Positions 1 to 8,968 are shown, numbered from the stretch's first letter. The stretch: DNA of 64,000 nucleotides from Paraburkholderia azotifigens (GCF_007995085.1 NZ_VOQS01000005.1:1364001-1428000); one strand, 5' to 3'. Translations and numbers: made by a program. The notes: a model not told the origin generated them from the letters alone.

Positions 1-1
1 T

Positions 2-85
2 GCAAATAAAATAAAGGTCTTTGCCAAAAAGATAGGAATTGATTATCACGCCGCCTCATCTATTGATAATTTGCGTGATTGGTAA
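2..85 (+). CDS. C-terminal tail of an unidentified small protein (cut by window edge)
   Basis: One frame is open from the left edge to a TAA at 83-85, giving a lysine-rich start and a tail ending SIDNLRDW. The stretch is AT-rich, unlike the chromosomal genes further right, and a hairpin follows 24 bases after the stop. Its place just ahead of an orphan RHS toxin fragment suggests the end of an immunity gene from an earlier RHS cassette, but only about 27 residues are visible and no family can be assigned. Confidence 0.45.
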   Translation, partial: ANKIKVFAKKIGIDYHAASSIDNLRDW

Positions 86-108
86 AGGTTGACGCAGTCA
101 GCGCCTAT

Positions 109-131
109 GGGCCGCTTAGCGGCCTCTTGTT
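109..131 (+). terminator. Hairpin terminator after the partial gene
   Basis: A perfect 6-bp stem GGCCGC/GCGGCC at 110-115 and 119-124 encloses the loop TTA, followed by a T-rich stretch (TCTTGTTTATT). The immunity gene downstream has a hairpin with the same GGCCGC core after its stop, so both may be cassette-borne terminators. Confidence 0.5.
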
Positions 132-150
132 TATTCAGCGGTAATGGTGA

Positions 151-930
151 GCCGACCGTGTTCAACGGTGCTTCGTGTGGGAAGGCCTGCGACTGGTCCA
201 AGAACGGGAGTCCAGCGGCGCCATACGTACCTACGTGTATGACCCGCTGCGTGCGTATGCCCCGCTCGCGCGGGTGGACAGAAGCAACGGCAGTTCGCAG
301 GACAAGGTCTGCTACTACCACACCGATCCCGCAGGGACCGCACGACAGGTCACTGACTCAAAGGGCCATGTCGTCTGGGGTGGTGCCTGCACGGCATGGG
401 GTAAGGTCCGTGCGAATCTGGCTGACGCAGCGAACTTTGTACAACCGCTGCGCTTGCCCGGGCAGTATCAGGATGATGAGTCGGGACTTCACTACAACAC
501 GTTCCGGTATTACGATCCGCATGCAGGACGCTTCGTCAGTCAGGATCCGATCGGGCTCAATGGTGGACTTAATCTCTATCAGTACGCGCCTAATCCAATA
601 AACTGGATCGATCCGTGGGGGCTGATGTGTGAGACGGCGCCCACACGGAAAAGCGGTGGAAGCCTTACTGAACCGCAATTGCCGCCGAAAACAATAGTGA
701 AAGAAAATGGTGTTGAGATTGTCCACTACACGCGCAGCGGAGATCATGGCCCGGCGCATCTTCATGTAAAAGGTGGGGGAGCGGAAACAAAAATTGGTCA
801 AGCCGGGAAACCCATTGAGGGGTCGCCAGAACTTAGTTCGGTTCAGAGGGTAGTCGTTGAAAATAATAGAGCCACCATACGAAGAGCCATCGATAAGATA
901 CAGAGATGGTTTGGTTTTAATCAGATCTAA
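151..930 (+). CDS. Orphan RHS C-terminal fragment with polymorphic toxin domain
   Basis: This is the last RHS core segment plus a variable toxin tail. The RHS-like frame opens just after in-frame stops at 142-150; the first Met codon is at 175, so the module has no proper N-terminus. Counting from 175, residues 1-125 match RHS core (YVYDP, DPAGTARQV, LRLPGQYQD, FRYYDPHAGRF), then QDPIGL and the cleavage-type end DPWGL at 146-150. Residues 151-251 are the toxin region, with a histidine cluster HGPAHLHV resembling the H-P-H-H pattern of DUF4160-like domains. GC drops in the toxin part. The next gene, 11 bases on, is a likely immunity protein. It is probably a displaced cassette rather than an expressed full-length effector. 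Confidence 0.75.
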   Translation, partial: ADRVQRCFVWEGLRLVQERESSGAIRTYVYDPLRAYAPLARVDRSNGSSQDKVCYYHTDPAGTARQVTDSKGHVVWGGACTAWGKVRANLADAANFVQPLRLPGQYQDDESGLHYNTFRYYDPHAGRFVSQDPIGLNGGLNLYQYAPNPINWIDPWGLMCETAPTRKSGGSLTEPQLPPKTIVKENGVEIVHYTRSGDHGPAHLHVKGGGAETKIGQAGKPIEGSPELSSVQRVVVENNRATIRRAIDKIQRWFGFNQI

Positions 931-941
931 AGAGATTAATC

Positions 942-1223
942 ATGAGTATTGAATCCGGGTTCGTTTGGGTCTTTGTTGGGGAGGGTGCTCGATTTCCTTC
1001 AGGGATATTTACATCTCTGGGTAGTGGCAAGGAGTGGATTTCAGCGAATCAATTGACCGGGGTTTTGACCAGGTATCCCGTTGATGAAGGTGTTTATGAT
1101 TGGGCCATCTCCCGTAATTTGTTCACGCCCAAGAAACCAGAGCATAGCTCCCCTGCTTTTATAGGAAAATTTACGTCCGCTAGCATGGATCACTTCCACT
1201 TCGAAAGTGGAATAATGGACTAA
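942..1223 (+). CDS. Probable RHS immunity protein (DUF7710-like)
   Basis: A 93-residue soluble protein encoded directly after the RHS toxin fragment, the usual slot for the cognate immunity protein. Its pattern ([17 protein letters not shown] near the start, W-I in the middle, [12 protein letters not shown], then [13 protein letters not shown] and HFHFE at the end) matches what I recall of the small DUF7710 family. It should bind and block the toxin domain in the cytoplasm; this is inferred from position, not shown. Composition is AT-rich like the toxin part. The TAA stop leads straight into a terminator hairpin. Confidence 0.7.
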   Translation: MSIESGFVWVFVGEGARFPSGIFTSLGSGKEWISANQLTGVLTRYPVDEGVYDWAISRNLFTPKKPEHSSPAFIGKFTSASMDHFHFESGIMD

Positions 1224-1229
1224 CAAAAA

Positions 1230-1249
1230 AAGGCCGCGACTGCGGCCTT
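1230..1249 (+). terminator. Terminator after the immunity gene
   Basis: An 8-bp stem AAGGCCGC/GCGGCCTT around the loop GACT begins 7 bases after the stop and overlaps an upstream A-run (1225-1231). The A-run would serve as the U-tract for transcription from the other side, so it may act in both directions. Confidence 0.6.
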
Positions 1250-1349
1250 CGATGATCCGGTTGCCCGAGATTTGGGCAGCCGGAAACGAGCCGCGTGGCA
1301 CCAGGATCAGGGGCGCGTTGGATAAAGCCTTTATGATATTTTTACACGG

Positions 1350-1476
1350 GCTGAAAGGGGTTTATAACCTGAATCGGCACTATGATCGGGACAGTGGGCG
1401 TTTCATTAGTCAAGACCCAATCGGGCTCAGTGGTCTGTTTAATCTCTATCAGTATGCGCCGAATCCTGTCTCATGA
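1350..1476 (+). pseudogene. Second RHS core remnant
   Basis: In-frame sequence encodes an RHS core end ([21 protein letters not shown], then NLYQYAPNP) and stops right after that motif with no toxin tail. Bases about 1405-1470 are a diverged direct repeat of about 537-599, so the toxin and immunity genes lie between two copies of the conserved RHS core end. That is the structure left when a new RHS tip is recombined in and the old one displaced. Confidence 0.7.
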
Positions 1477-1621
1477 ATTGTATTAGCCGGGACTCGATCT
1501 GACAGGTAGTCGGGCCGAAAAAGAAAGAGTCATCAACGATGATGATGAGTTTCTCCTTAGCGAGTTCCAGCGAATCGGAGGAAAGTGTGCATTGGCGTCT
1601 TGTCATAACACCAGCATCCCT

Positions 1622-1678
1622 TGTCTTTCCAACCTCCTCATTGACCTTGCCCGTCACCTGCTGCGCCGCACCCTTCCC
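1622..1678 (-). pseudogene. Possible CsbD-like remnant
   Basis: Between the RHS debris and the next gene a minus-strand frame contains GKGAAQQVTGKVNEEVGK, which resembles the repeated unit of small CsbD-type stress proteins. Flanking residues in the same frame do not fit the family and there is no good start. The rest of 1477-1774 shows no gene. This is a weak call that could be chance similarity. Confidence 0.25.
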
Positions 1679-1774
1679 CGGATCGCGTTCGCGAGCACAG
1701 CGCATTGCCTTGCACATCGACGAACGTTCGTCATGACAATGCACCAGTAACTCATACACATCCACCCGCCGCCC

Positions 1775-4700
1775 TCACTCGACATCCACCCCTTCCCGCT
1801 CCCCCACCCACGCCTCCAGCTCTCCAGCGGATAGCGCCGCCGAATACAGGAACCCCTGCAATTCATCACAGCCGATGCTGCGCAGCGTGTTCGCCTCATC
1901 CTCGCTTTCGACACCCTCCGCGACCACACGCAAGCCCAGTTCGTGTCCAAGCTCGATGATCGCCTTGATGACGGCAAGATCGGCGGGTGCATCGAGCATA
2001 TCGCGCACGAACGCCCTGTCGATCTTCAAGCGGTCCAGCGGAAATCGGTTCAGATAGCTGAGGCTAGAATAGCCCGTGCCGAAATCGTCGAGCGAGAGCT
2101 TCACGCCCAACGCGCGAATCTCGCGAATGGCGTCGAGATAATTTTCCGCGCTATCCATCAACACCGTTTCGGTGATCTCGAGTTCGAGCCGCTGCGGCGC
2201 GACGCCATGCGTCGCAAGACTATGCCGCAACGTATGGACAAGATCGGCATCGCGCAACTGGATCGCCGACAGATTGATCGACATACGTAACGCGCCCATC
2301 GGTTCATCGCGCCAGCGCGCGAGTTGCCTGCATGCTTCGTCGATGACCCATGCGCCGATCGGAATGATGAGCCGCGTCTCTTCGGCGATCGGAATGAATT
2401 GCGACGGCATCACAGCGCCGAGTTGCGGATGCGTCCAGCGCAGCAAGCCCTCGACGCTGACGAGCGCACCCGTTTGCGCATCGAGACACGGCTGATACGC
2501 GAGGCGCAATTCGTGCCGCTCGATCGCCGTGCGCATGCACGCTTCGAGCGCCAGCCGCTGGCGCGCGCGCTCGGCCATATCCGGCGAGAAAAACTTCACG
2601 AGGTTGCGCCCCGCCGCTTTCGCCTGATACATCGCGGCATCGGCGTTCTGCATCAGCGTTTCGATGTCGGTGCCGTCGTCGGGATACAGCGCGACGCCCA
2701 CGCTGCACGCAACCTGCAGCGTGACGCCGCCGATCGCATGCGGCTCGCGCACGAGCGGCAGCAGGCGTTCGTCGACGGTGCGCGCGACATCGGCTGCGCT
2801 GCCCGCATCGGCGAGGATCATCGTGAACTCGTCGCCGCCCAGGCGGCTCACGGTGTCGCCGTTGCGCACCGCTTGCACGAGCCGCCGCGAGACGGAACGC
2901 AGCAGGCCGTCGCCGATATGATGACCAAGCGAATCGTTGATGTCCTTGAATCGGTCGAGGTCGATGAAGAGCACGGCCACACGCTGTTGCGCGTACTTCG
3001 CGTTTTCAAGCACCACACCTAGGCGTTTCGTGAACAGCGCGCGATTGGGCAACTCAGTCAATACATCGTGCTCGGCAAGGAACTCGATGCGCGCCTCGCT
3101 CTTCTTGCGATCGGTGATGTCGATCAGCGTGCAGATGTAGTGCGAGATGCTGCCGCGCTTGTCGCGCACTGCGCTGATCATCAGCCACGCCGGATAGTCG
3201 CCGCCTTGACGCCGCCGGATCTGCGCTTCGCCATTCCATGAACTCGAACGGTCGACGAGCGTCGCAAGCGCGTCGATCACCGTGCCGCCGTTCGCGCCCG
3301 CGACGATGAACGCGGGCGGCTTGCCCGCGATATCTTCGGCGCGATACCCGGTTGCGCGGTAGAACGATGCATTGGCCGTCAGCAGGCGCCGCTCGTGATC
3401 GAGAATCAGGATCGCCTCCGACGAGGCCTCGAACACCTTCGCCCACAATTCGAGCCGCTGCTCCATCAGCTTGATCTGGTTGATCGGCGTGAAGGCCGTG
3501 AGCACCGCATCTCGTCCCTGGAAGTTCAGACGCCGCGCGGACAGCATCGCCCAGGTCGGTTCGGTGCTCGCTTTCCAGCGCACTTCGAATTCGTCGACGG
3601 CGTCGCGATCGGACAGTTGCTGGAAGAAGCGCGCACGCACCGACGAATCGAGGCCATACGCCCACGGATCCGTCGTGCAGCCGTTGAGCCAGTACAACGC
3701 AGGCTGGTTCGCGTGCAGCACTTCATGGCCGGGAACGGCCGTCACCATCATCGGCACGGGCGTCGATTCGACGAGCGCATGCTGCGCGGCGGATGCACGC
3801 GCCGTCGCCGCGAGTTCCTTCTGCACGTCGCGCTCGCGGTCGAGCTGTTCGAGCATGTCGTTGAATCCGCGCACCAGCTGGCCGATTTCATCCTGACTGT
3901 GCCAGTTTGCGCGGACCGTGTGATCGCCCGTTCTGCGCACGGTGTCCATCACGCGCGCGAGCTGACGCAACGGGCGCGAAATCTGCTGTGCGACGAAATA
4001 CACCATGCAAAGAATGCTGCACAACAGGAAGAGCGCCGTACCCAGATGCAGCCACATGCGCGAGAAGAGTCCGCGTACGCGCGCATGCAAGAGATCACCG
4101 AGTTGATCCGACGTGCTGCGCCACGTGTCGCGCACACTCGACACGAGTGTGCGCTGCTGCACGTCGACGATCGACAGCAGTGCGGGATCGACCTCGCCGT
4201 TGCTGTCGACGACGATACGCGCCGCGTGCCGGTACGATTCGACGGCCGTGAGCATACGCGACATCGACGGCCCAAGCGCCGAATCGAGCGCATGATTCGC
4301 CGCGCCCGCTTCCGAGAAATCGGAGCGCATGCCTTGCAGAACGGCGTCGAGTTGCCCTTCGAGCACGAGATAGCGCGTGCGCAATTCGTCGTGCGAGCGC
4401 ACCGCGTGTGCACCGTCGTGCAACTGCCGGCCAATGCGGTTCACCGATTCGAGCAGCGCCGGATAGCGCAGGATCGACAACGACATCGCGTAGTAACTGT
4501 CGAGATCGGGATCGAGAATCAGGTTCGACTGATTGCCGACGCGCGTCACGAGTTCACGGCATGCATCGAGTGCTTCGTTGATCTGTGCGGCCGTGGGCTG
4601 CGATTCGCGAGCCAGCACATCGAGCGCCGCGCGCACGCGTGCGTTCAGCTGCGCACTTTGCAGATGCGCGCCGTACTGCGCTTCAGTGTGCGCGAGACTC

Positions 4701-4960
4701 GCTTCTGCTTCGTTAAGACGCGCCGAGGACGGACGCTGCCCCGCGCCCGCCATCGCCACGTCGATCAGCGCGCCGCTCACCGTGCCGATATACGCATTGC
4801 CGACGATCTCCTTGTTCGAGAAGTCGATCGAAATGTACTTCTCGTGAATCAGAATGCCGCTGATGTACACCACGGCCGTCAGATCGAGCAGATAGATCAG
4901 CAGCAGCTTGCGTCCCACGCGCAGACGCGCGAGCAGGCGGAAGAATGGATTGCGCTTCAT
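1775..4960 (-). CDS. Membrane GGDEF/EAL protein with HAMP and PAS domains
   Basis: A 1061-residue c-di-GMP enzyme. The start is placed at MKRNPFF because a membrane helix follows at residues 19-38. A periplasmic helical sensor of about 260 residues comes next, then a second helix at 304-325, HAMP to about 378, two PAS-like domains (about 395-495 and 506-620), GGDEF (622-790) and EAL (808-1055). GGDEF is intact (RLGGDEF, motif at 708-712) with an inhibitory RxxD site (RNGD) five residues before it. In the EAL domain the signature reads EGL rather than EAL, but the other catalytic motifs (NLS, DDFGTGYS, LKID, AEGVES, LQGF) are present, so both cyclase and phosphodiesterase activity are possible. 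It stands alone as one gene, divergent from the acetyltransferase. Confidence 0.92.
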   Translation of the reverse strand: MKRNPFFRLLARLRVGRKLLLIYLLDLTAVVYISGILIHEKYISIDFSNKEIVGNAYIGTVSGALIDVAMAGAGQRPSSARLNEAEASLAHTEAQYGAHLQSAQLNARVRAALDVLARESQPTAAQINEALDACRELVTRVGNQSNLILDPDLDSYYAMSLSILRYPALLESVNRIGRQLHDGAHAVRSHDELRTRYLVLEGQLDAVLQGMRSDFSEAGAANHALDSALGPSMSRMLTAVESYRHAARIVVDSNGEVDPALLSIVDVQQRTLVSSVRDTWRSTSDQLGDLLHARVRGLFSRMWLHLGTALFLLCSILCMVYFVAQQISRPLRQLARVMDTVRRTGDHTVRANWHSQDEIGQLVRGFNDMLEQLDRERDVQKELAATARASAAQHALVESTPVPMMVTAVPGHEVLHANQPALYWLNGCTTDPWAYGLDSSVRARFFQQLSDRDAVDEFEVRWKASTEPTWAMLSARRLNFQGRDAVLTAFTPINQIKLMEQRLELWAKVFEASSEAILILDHERRLLTANASFYRATGYRAEDIAGKPPAFIVAGANGGTVIDALATLVDRSSSWNGEAQIRRRQGGDYPAWLMISAVRDKRGSISHYICTLIDITDRKKSEARIEFLAEHDVLTELPNRALFTKRLGVVLENAKYAQQRVAVLFIDLDRFKDINDSLGHHIGDGLLRSVSRRLVQAVRNGDTVSRLGGDEFTMILADAGSAADVARTVDERLLPLVREPHAIGGVTLQVACSVGVALYPDDGTDIETLMQNADAAMYQAKAAGRNLVKFFSPDMAERARQRLALEACMRTAIERHELRLAYQPCLDAQTGALVSVEGLLRWTHPQLGAVMPSQFIPIAEETRLIIPIGAWVIDEACRQLARWRDEPMGALRMSINLSAIQLRDADLVHTLRHSLATHGVAPQRLELEITETVLMDSAENYLDAIREIRALGVKLSLDDFGTGYSSLSYLNRFPLDRLKIDRAFVRDMLDAPADLAVIKAIIELGHELGLRVVAEGVESEDEANTLRSIGCDELQGFLYSAALSAGELEAWVGEREGVDVE

Positions 4961-5302
4961 GGCATGCGCGCCGCCGCGTACGACATCGAACGAGTCACAC
5001 CGCACTCCCGGTCAAAGGAAGGAGAGAAAATGGCGCGCTCGCCCTAACGGAGCCGCTCGCCACTACGGCATATCGGCGTGTCGATTTATGACTTTAGCGT
5101 TTGCTGAATAATCACTGCGACGGTGCGCAAATGCCGCGCACAGGTGCACGAAACAACGCGCTTTCGATCGCTTCGCACCAACCTGCATCATGCTTCGCTT
5201 GCCGACACGAAACCGGCTTTGGCTGCATCATAGGTGACTCGAAGATGAACTCTTCATGTGCTGCGACCCTCGGCTACAACGGGGAGACAACAAGGAGCCG
5301 TC
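4961..5302. other. Intergenic region between divergent genes
   Basis: About 340 bases between the starts of the GGDEF/EAL gene (minus) and the acetyltransferase (plus). It must hold both promoters. I see no RNA gene, repeat or convincing operator. The AAGGAG just before the acetyltransferase start is its ribosome binding site. Confidence 0.5.
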
Positions 5303-6166
5303 ATGGAAGAAGCGCCGGATAGGGCACGCGACTTCATCGTCCGCACGATGACAGCCGACGAAGTGAATCTCGCCGCCGATTGGGCTGCGCAAGAAGGCTG
5401 GAATCCCGGCTTGCACGATGCGCACTGCTTTCGGGCCGCCGATCCGAATGGATTTTTCATCGGCGAATGGCGCGGCGAACCGGTCGGCTCGATCTCGGCC
5501 GTCGCCTATGACGCGCAATTCGGCTTTATCGGCCTGTATATCGTGAGGCCGGCGTTTCGCGGCAAGGGACTGGGCTTGCGCATGTGGCAGCACGGCATCG
5601 AGTATCTCGGCAAGCGCAATATCGGCCTCGACGGTGTGGTCGCGCAGCAGCCTAACTACCGGAAGTCGGGCTTTCAACTGGCGTACCGGAACATACGCTT
5701 TCAGGGTATCGCCGAAGCCAACGCTTCGGACAACGCCGCATGGATCGATGTGCGTCAAATACCCTTCGACCAGCTCGCATCGTATGACGGCCGCTTCTTT
5801 CCCGCACCGCGCGCGGCGTTTTTGCGCGCATGGATCGATCAGCCCGATGCAGTCGCATTGGCGCACATCGACGATGGACAGATTCGCGGCTATGGCGTCC
5901 TTCGCCGATGTCGCGAAGGACGGAAGATCGGCCCGCTATTCGCCGACGACGAACAGATCGCCGAAGCGCTGTTCACGGCGCTCGTTGCACGCTGCCCGGG
6001 AGAGCGCGTCGCGCTCGACGTGCCCGAACCCAACCCGGCGGCTGTTGCGCTCGCCGAACGGTATCGCCTGACGAGCGTATTCGAAACGGCGCGGATGTAT
6101 ACGCAGCGCGCGCCGGATCTTCCGCTCACGCGGCTCTACGGCGTCACCTCGTTCGAACTCGGATGA
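5303..6166 (+). CDS. GNAT family N-acetyltransferase
   Basis: A 287-residue cytoplasmic acetyltransferase. The start is chosen at MEEAPDR because AAGGAG sits 6 bases upstream. Residues 10-150 form the GNAT fold, with the acetyl-CoA loop RGKGLG at 86-91 after the beta-strand FGFIGLYIV. The C-terminal part (about 160-285) looks like the second, GNAT-like domain of bacterial two-domain acetyltransferases. The substrate is not evident. It ends 18 bases from the convergent dehydrogenase gene. Confidence 0.85.
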   Translation: MEEAPDRARDFIVRTMTADEVNLAADWAAQEGWNPGLHDAHCFRAADPNGFFIGEWRGEPVGSISAVAYDAQFGFIGLYIVRPAFRGKGLGLRMWQHGIEYLGKRNIGLDGVVAQQPNYRKSGFQLAYRNIRFQGIAEANASDNAAWIDVRQIPFDQLASYDGRFFPAPRAAFLRAWIDQPDAVALAHIDDGQIRGYGVLRRCREGRKIGPLFADDEQIAEALFTALVARCPGERVALDVPEPNPAAVALAERYRLTSVFETARMYTQRAPDLPLTRLYGVTSFELG

Positions 6167-6184
6167 CACCCGTGGCGCAAGACG

Positions 6185-7051
6185 TCAGTGCTTCGGATCG
6201 TATCGGTACACACCGTGTCCCGTCTTGCGGCCCAGACGTCCTGCTGCAACGAGTTCACGCAGCAGCGGACACGCGCGATATTTCGAATCGCCGAAGTCCT
6301 TCAGGAACACGTCCATCACCGACAGGCACACATCGAGGCCGATCAGGTCCGCGAGCGCGAGCGGTCCGATCGGATGATTCGCGCCGAGACGCATGCCCGC
6401 GTCGATCTCCTCTGCCGTCGCGATGCCTTCCGCGAGCAGGAAGAAGGCCTCGTTGATCATCGGCACGAGGATGCGGTTGACCACGAAGCCCGGCGCGTTC
6501 TTCACGCTGACGGGTGTCTTGCCGAGCCGCTCCGTCAGTTCGCGCACGGAGGCTGCCGTGTCGTCGCTGGTCTGCACGCCGCGGATCACTTCGACGAGCG
6601 GCAGCAGCGGCACCGGATTGAAGAAGTGCATGCCGACAAAACGTTCCGGCTTGCCGATCGTTGCGGCCAGCGCCGTAATCGAGATCGACGACGTGTTCGA
6701 AGCAACGATCGTCTCGCCGTTCACGACGGATTCGATCTGCTTCAGAATGCGAACCTTCAGCTCGGCGTTCTCGGTTGCCGCTTCGATCACGATGTCCACG
6801 CCGGCGAGGCGTTGATAGTCGGTCGACGTTTCGATGCGCGTGAGCGCGGCATCGCGCGCGGACGCTTCGATCTTGCCCTTCTCGACGAGCTTCGCGAGAC
6901 TCGCGGTGAGTGTCGCCACGCCCTTTTCTAGCGAGGCATCCGTGACGTCGATCAGCACGACCTTCAGCCCCGCTACCGCCGATACCTGCGCGATGCCGTT
7001 GCCCATCGTGCCCGCGCCGACGATGCCGACAGTTTCGATCTTCTTTGCCAT
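6185..7051 (-). CDS. hbd: 3-hydroxybutyryl-CoA dehydrogenase
   Basis: A 288-residue NAD(P)-dependent enzyme that interconverts 3-hydroxybutyryl-CoA and acetoacetyl-CoA. The start at MAKKIETVG is set by AAAGGAG 6 bases upstream. The Rossmann motif GAGTMG is at 12-17, and the catalytic-face motifs SNTSS, GMHFFNPVP and FVVNRI follow. The C-terminal helical domain contains NHPIGPLALADLIGLD, typical of short, monofunctional family members. It stands alone, convergent with the acetyltransferase, and could serve butyrate, PHB or phenylacetate pathways; nothing nearby decides which. Confidence 0.9.
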   Translation of the reverse strand: MAKKIETVGIVGAGTMGNGIAQVSAVAGLKVVLIDVTDASLEKGVATLTASLAKLVEKGKIEASARDAALTRIETSTDYQRLAGVDIVIEAATENAELKVRILKQIESVVNGETIVASNTSSISITALAATIGKPERFVGMHFFNPVPLLPLVEVIRGVQTSDDTAASVRELTERLGKTPVSVKNAPGFVVNRILVPMINEAFFLLAEGIATAEEIDAGMRLGANHPIGPLALADLIGLDVCLSVMDVFLKDFGDSKYRACPLLRELVAAGRLGRKTGHGVYRYDPKH

Positions 7052-7228
7052 GAGTGCTCCTTTCTCCTGATTTGCATTGGGTTCTGACGGTACGCTGCAG
7101 CGCACCATAAACGATACGATACCCGTTTCTCGCGCGGATTCGTATGAAAGAGGCAAACGGCCTTGCACGCCAGCAACTGGACGACGCGTGCGGCGATATC
7201 ATCGGAGAAATTTCTCTGAGGCCCGGAC

Positions 7229-7654
7229 ATGCAGCCTGTCGATCTGAACCCGAAACGCAAGCGCGAAAATCCGCTCGTCTGGATCTTCGAGCCGCTGGAG
7301 CGCGACCCCGAGTATTCGCGCGAAAGGTTCTTCAATTTCCAGGCGGCGTATCTCGACGGGCTGTTGTATCTCGCCGTCGCGAGCGGCGAAGAGCCGTGGA
7401 ATGGGCTCGTCGTGTGCACGTCGCACGACCGGCAGGCCGGCTTGCTCGACGCGTTTCCCGTGCTTGCGCCGCATCCAGTGCTCGGCAAGTGGCTGTATGT
7501 GTCGCAGCGTCACCCTGAGTTCGAAACGGTGGCGCGGCAGATGGTCGAACTCGCGGGCGAACGCGATCCGCGTATGGGCGTGTTGCCGGGCAAGCGGAAA
7601 CGGTCGCCTGATGTGATTGAAATGAAGGCTTCGTCGCGGAAGAAGAGCTCGTAG
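7229..7654 (+). CDS. Conserved hypothetical protein
   Basis: A 141-residue soluble protein with no signal peptide or membrane segment. It starts MQPVDLNPKRKRENP and ends in a lysine/serine-rich tail. Codon use is like its neighbours and a GAGG sits before the start, so it is a real gene. It resembles small hypothetical proteins conserved in Burkholderia relatives, but I cannot name a family. It is monocistronic and divergent from the hydroxybutyryl-CoA dehydrogenase. Confidence 0.6.
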   Translation: MQPVDLNPKRKRENPLVWIFEPLERDPEYSRERFFNFQAAYLDGLLYLAVASGEEPWNGLVVCTSHDRQAGLLDAFPVLAPHPVLGKWLYVSQRHPEFETVARQMVELAGERDPRMGVLPGKRKRSPDVIEMKASSRKKSS

Positions 7655-7668
7655 CGGTTTTTGCGGTA

Positions 7669-7766
7669 GGCTCTGCGCCCTTTTTTGGAGGCTGGGGTTG
7701 GCGCCGAAGGCGTGTGCAGAGGCGGGGGTTGGGCAGACCGGTAGTTGCGTTTTCGTCCGCAGAGCC
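7669..7766. repeat. Small element bounded by 9-bp inverted repeats
   Basis: GGCTCTGCG at 7669-7677 is repeated in inverse as CGCAGAGCC at 7758-7766, enclosing about 80 bases with a short internal hairpin (GGCGCC...GGCG) and no coding potential. It follows directly on the hypothetical gene and looks like an intergenic dispersed repeat. It could also fold as one long hairpin. The copy number is unknown. Confidence 0.35.
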
Positions 7767-7910
7767 CTTTCCTGGTAGCCGTGCGTCAGAGGCTTGCTCT
7801 TAACCCGCCGAATGCGAGCGGGCGCCTGTGTGCGGATACAGAAATCGCTCAACGAGTCGGCTCGCACAGCGTGTCTACGCAGTGGGCATCCGGCTTTATC
7901 CGGGCACTCG

Positions 7911-8813
7911 TCAATCACTAGCCACAGAAATTCGCGCCGACCGTTGTTGCGCAATCTGGACCAACGCAGTGCTGGCAAAAACGAGAGCAATAGCGACCAG
8001 CTCGAGTAACCCGAACCTCTCGCCGATGGCCCAACCTGTCAATAAAGCCACGGCGGGAGCGAGGTAGTTTGCACTCGACGACGCAACGGCACCAAGCTGC
8101 TCCAGCAAATAGTAATAGAGAAGAAAGGCGACACCCGTTCCCAGCACGCCAAGACCGATGACCACGCCAGCCGTCGCACGCCAGTCCTCGAACAGACGCC
8201 CCATCCCCGTGAAGTCCGTGCATCCCGCCAGAACAAGCAGCGCCAGGCCCATTTGCCATGTGGCCAGGGCGAGAGGAGGCAGATTTGCCGGCGACAAGAA
8301 TACTCGAACGTAGATATAGGAAAGTCCCAGAACGCCGGCACTCGCCAGCAACCAGAGAACGCCCGCTACGTTGATCGCATCGTTTCCGCGCTCCCATGGG
8401 CGAGAGATGAGGACGATACCGAGAAAGCCAAGTAACACGGCAAGCGCCATGATTCCTGTTAATTTCTCGGATCGTAAAAGGACGAGAGAGAACATCGCGG
8501 TGAACAATGCAATCGAACCACCGAGAACGCCTGCTATTCCCAATGGAACGAGTGCCGTGCCTTTGATGATGGCGATGAAGTAGAAGGCCGTGCCTCCCGT
8601 AGCCATCGTCAGAAAATGCGGCAAAAGCCGCAACTGCTCGCGCCTCATGACGCGTTGATGCCATGCCGCAAGCGCCAGGGGCAGGAAGCCAGCCAGGACC
8701 CGCAAGAACGCCACCTGAATCGGGCTGATAAGTACCGTGGCCCATTTCATGTAGACGAGATTCATCCCCCCGAGGATGCCCAGGAGAACAAACGCAATCG
8801 TTGAAATTTTCAT
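7911..8813 (-). CDS. EamA/DMT family transporter
   Basis: A 300-residue inner-membrane transporter with about ten hydrophobic helices in two EamA halves, the normal length of the family. The start is MKISTIAF, beginning directly with the first helix. Conserved EamA features include the helix boundary NLVYMKWA near the N-terminus and the final helix before a short basic tail. Such proteins export amino acids or other small metabolites. It lies downstream of the Rieske gene on the same strand, about 155 bases away, so a link to cluster A is possible but not shown. Confidence 0.85.
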   Translation of the reverse strand: MKISTIAFVLLGILGGMNLVYMKWATVLISPIQVAFLRVLAGFLPLALAAWHQRVMRREQLRLLPHFLTMATGGTAFYFIAIIKGTALVPLGIAGVLGGSIALFTAMFSLVLLRSEKLTGIMALAVLLGFLGIVLISRPWERGNDAINVAGVLWLLASAGVLGLSYIYVRVFLSPANLPPLALATWQMGLALLVLAGCTDFTGMGRLFEDWRATAGVVIGLGVLGTGVAFLLYYYLLEQLGAVASSSANYLAPAVALLTGWAIGERFGLLELVAIALVFASTALVQIAQQRSARISVASD

Positions 8814-8968
8814 GGCTCGTCTGGCGACAAAGAGATGACGAAGGTCGGGGCAGCCCGTCCTTCGTTCGTAAAGCACGTGTTTTCGTACGCTACAAGAACC
8901 GGTGCGAGGGGCTCGTGCTGACACAACGGGACGCATCGAATGCCCCCTTGCACCAGCCCCCTCGGGAG

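Noticed and set aside
3395..5047. Open frame of 550 codons antisense to the GGDEF/EAL gene
   Set aside because: Product is arginine/histidine-rich with no motifs; it is the high-GC shadow of a gene with clear domains.
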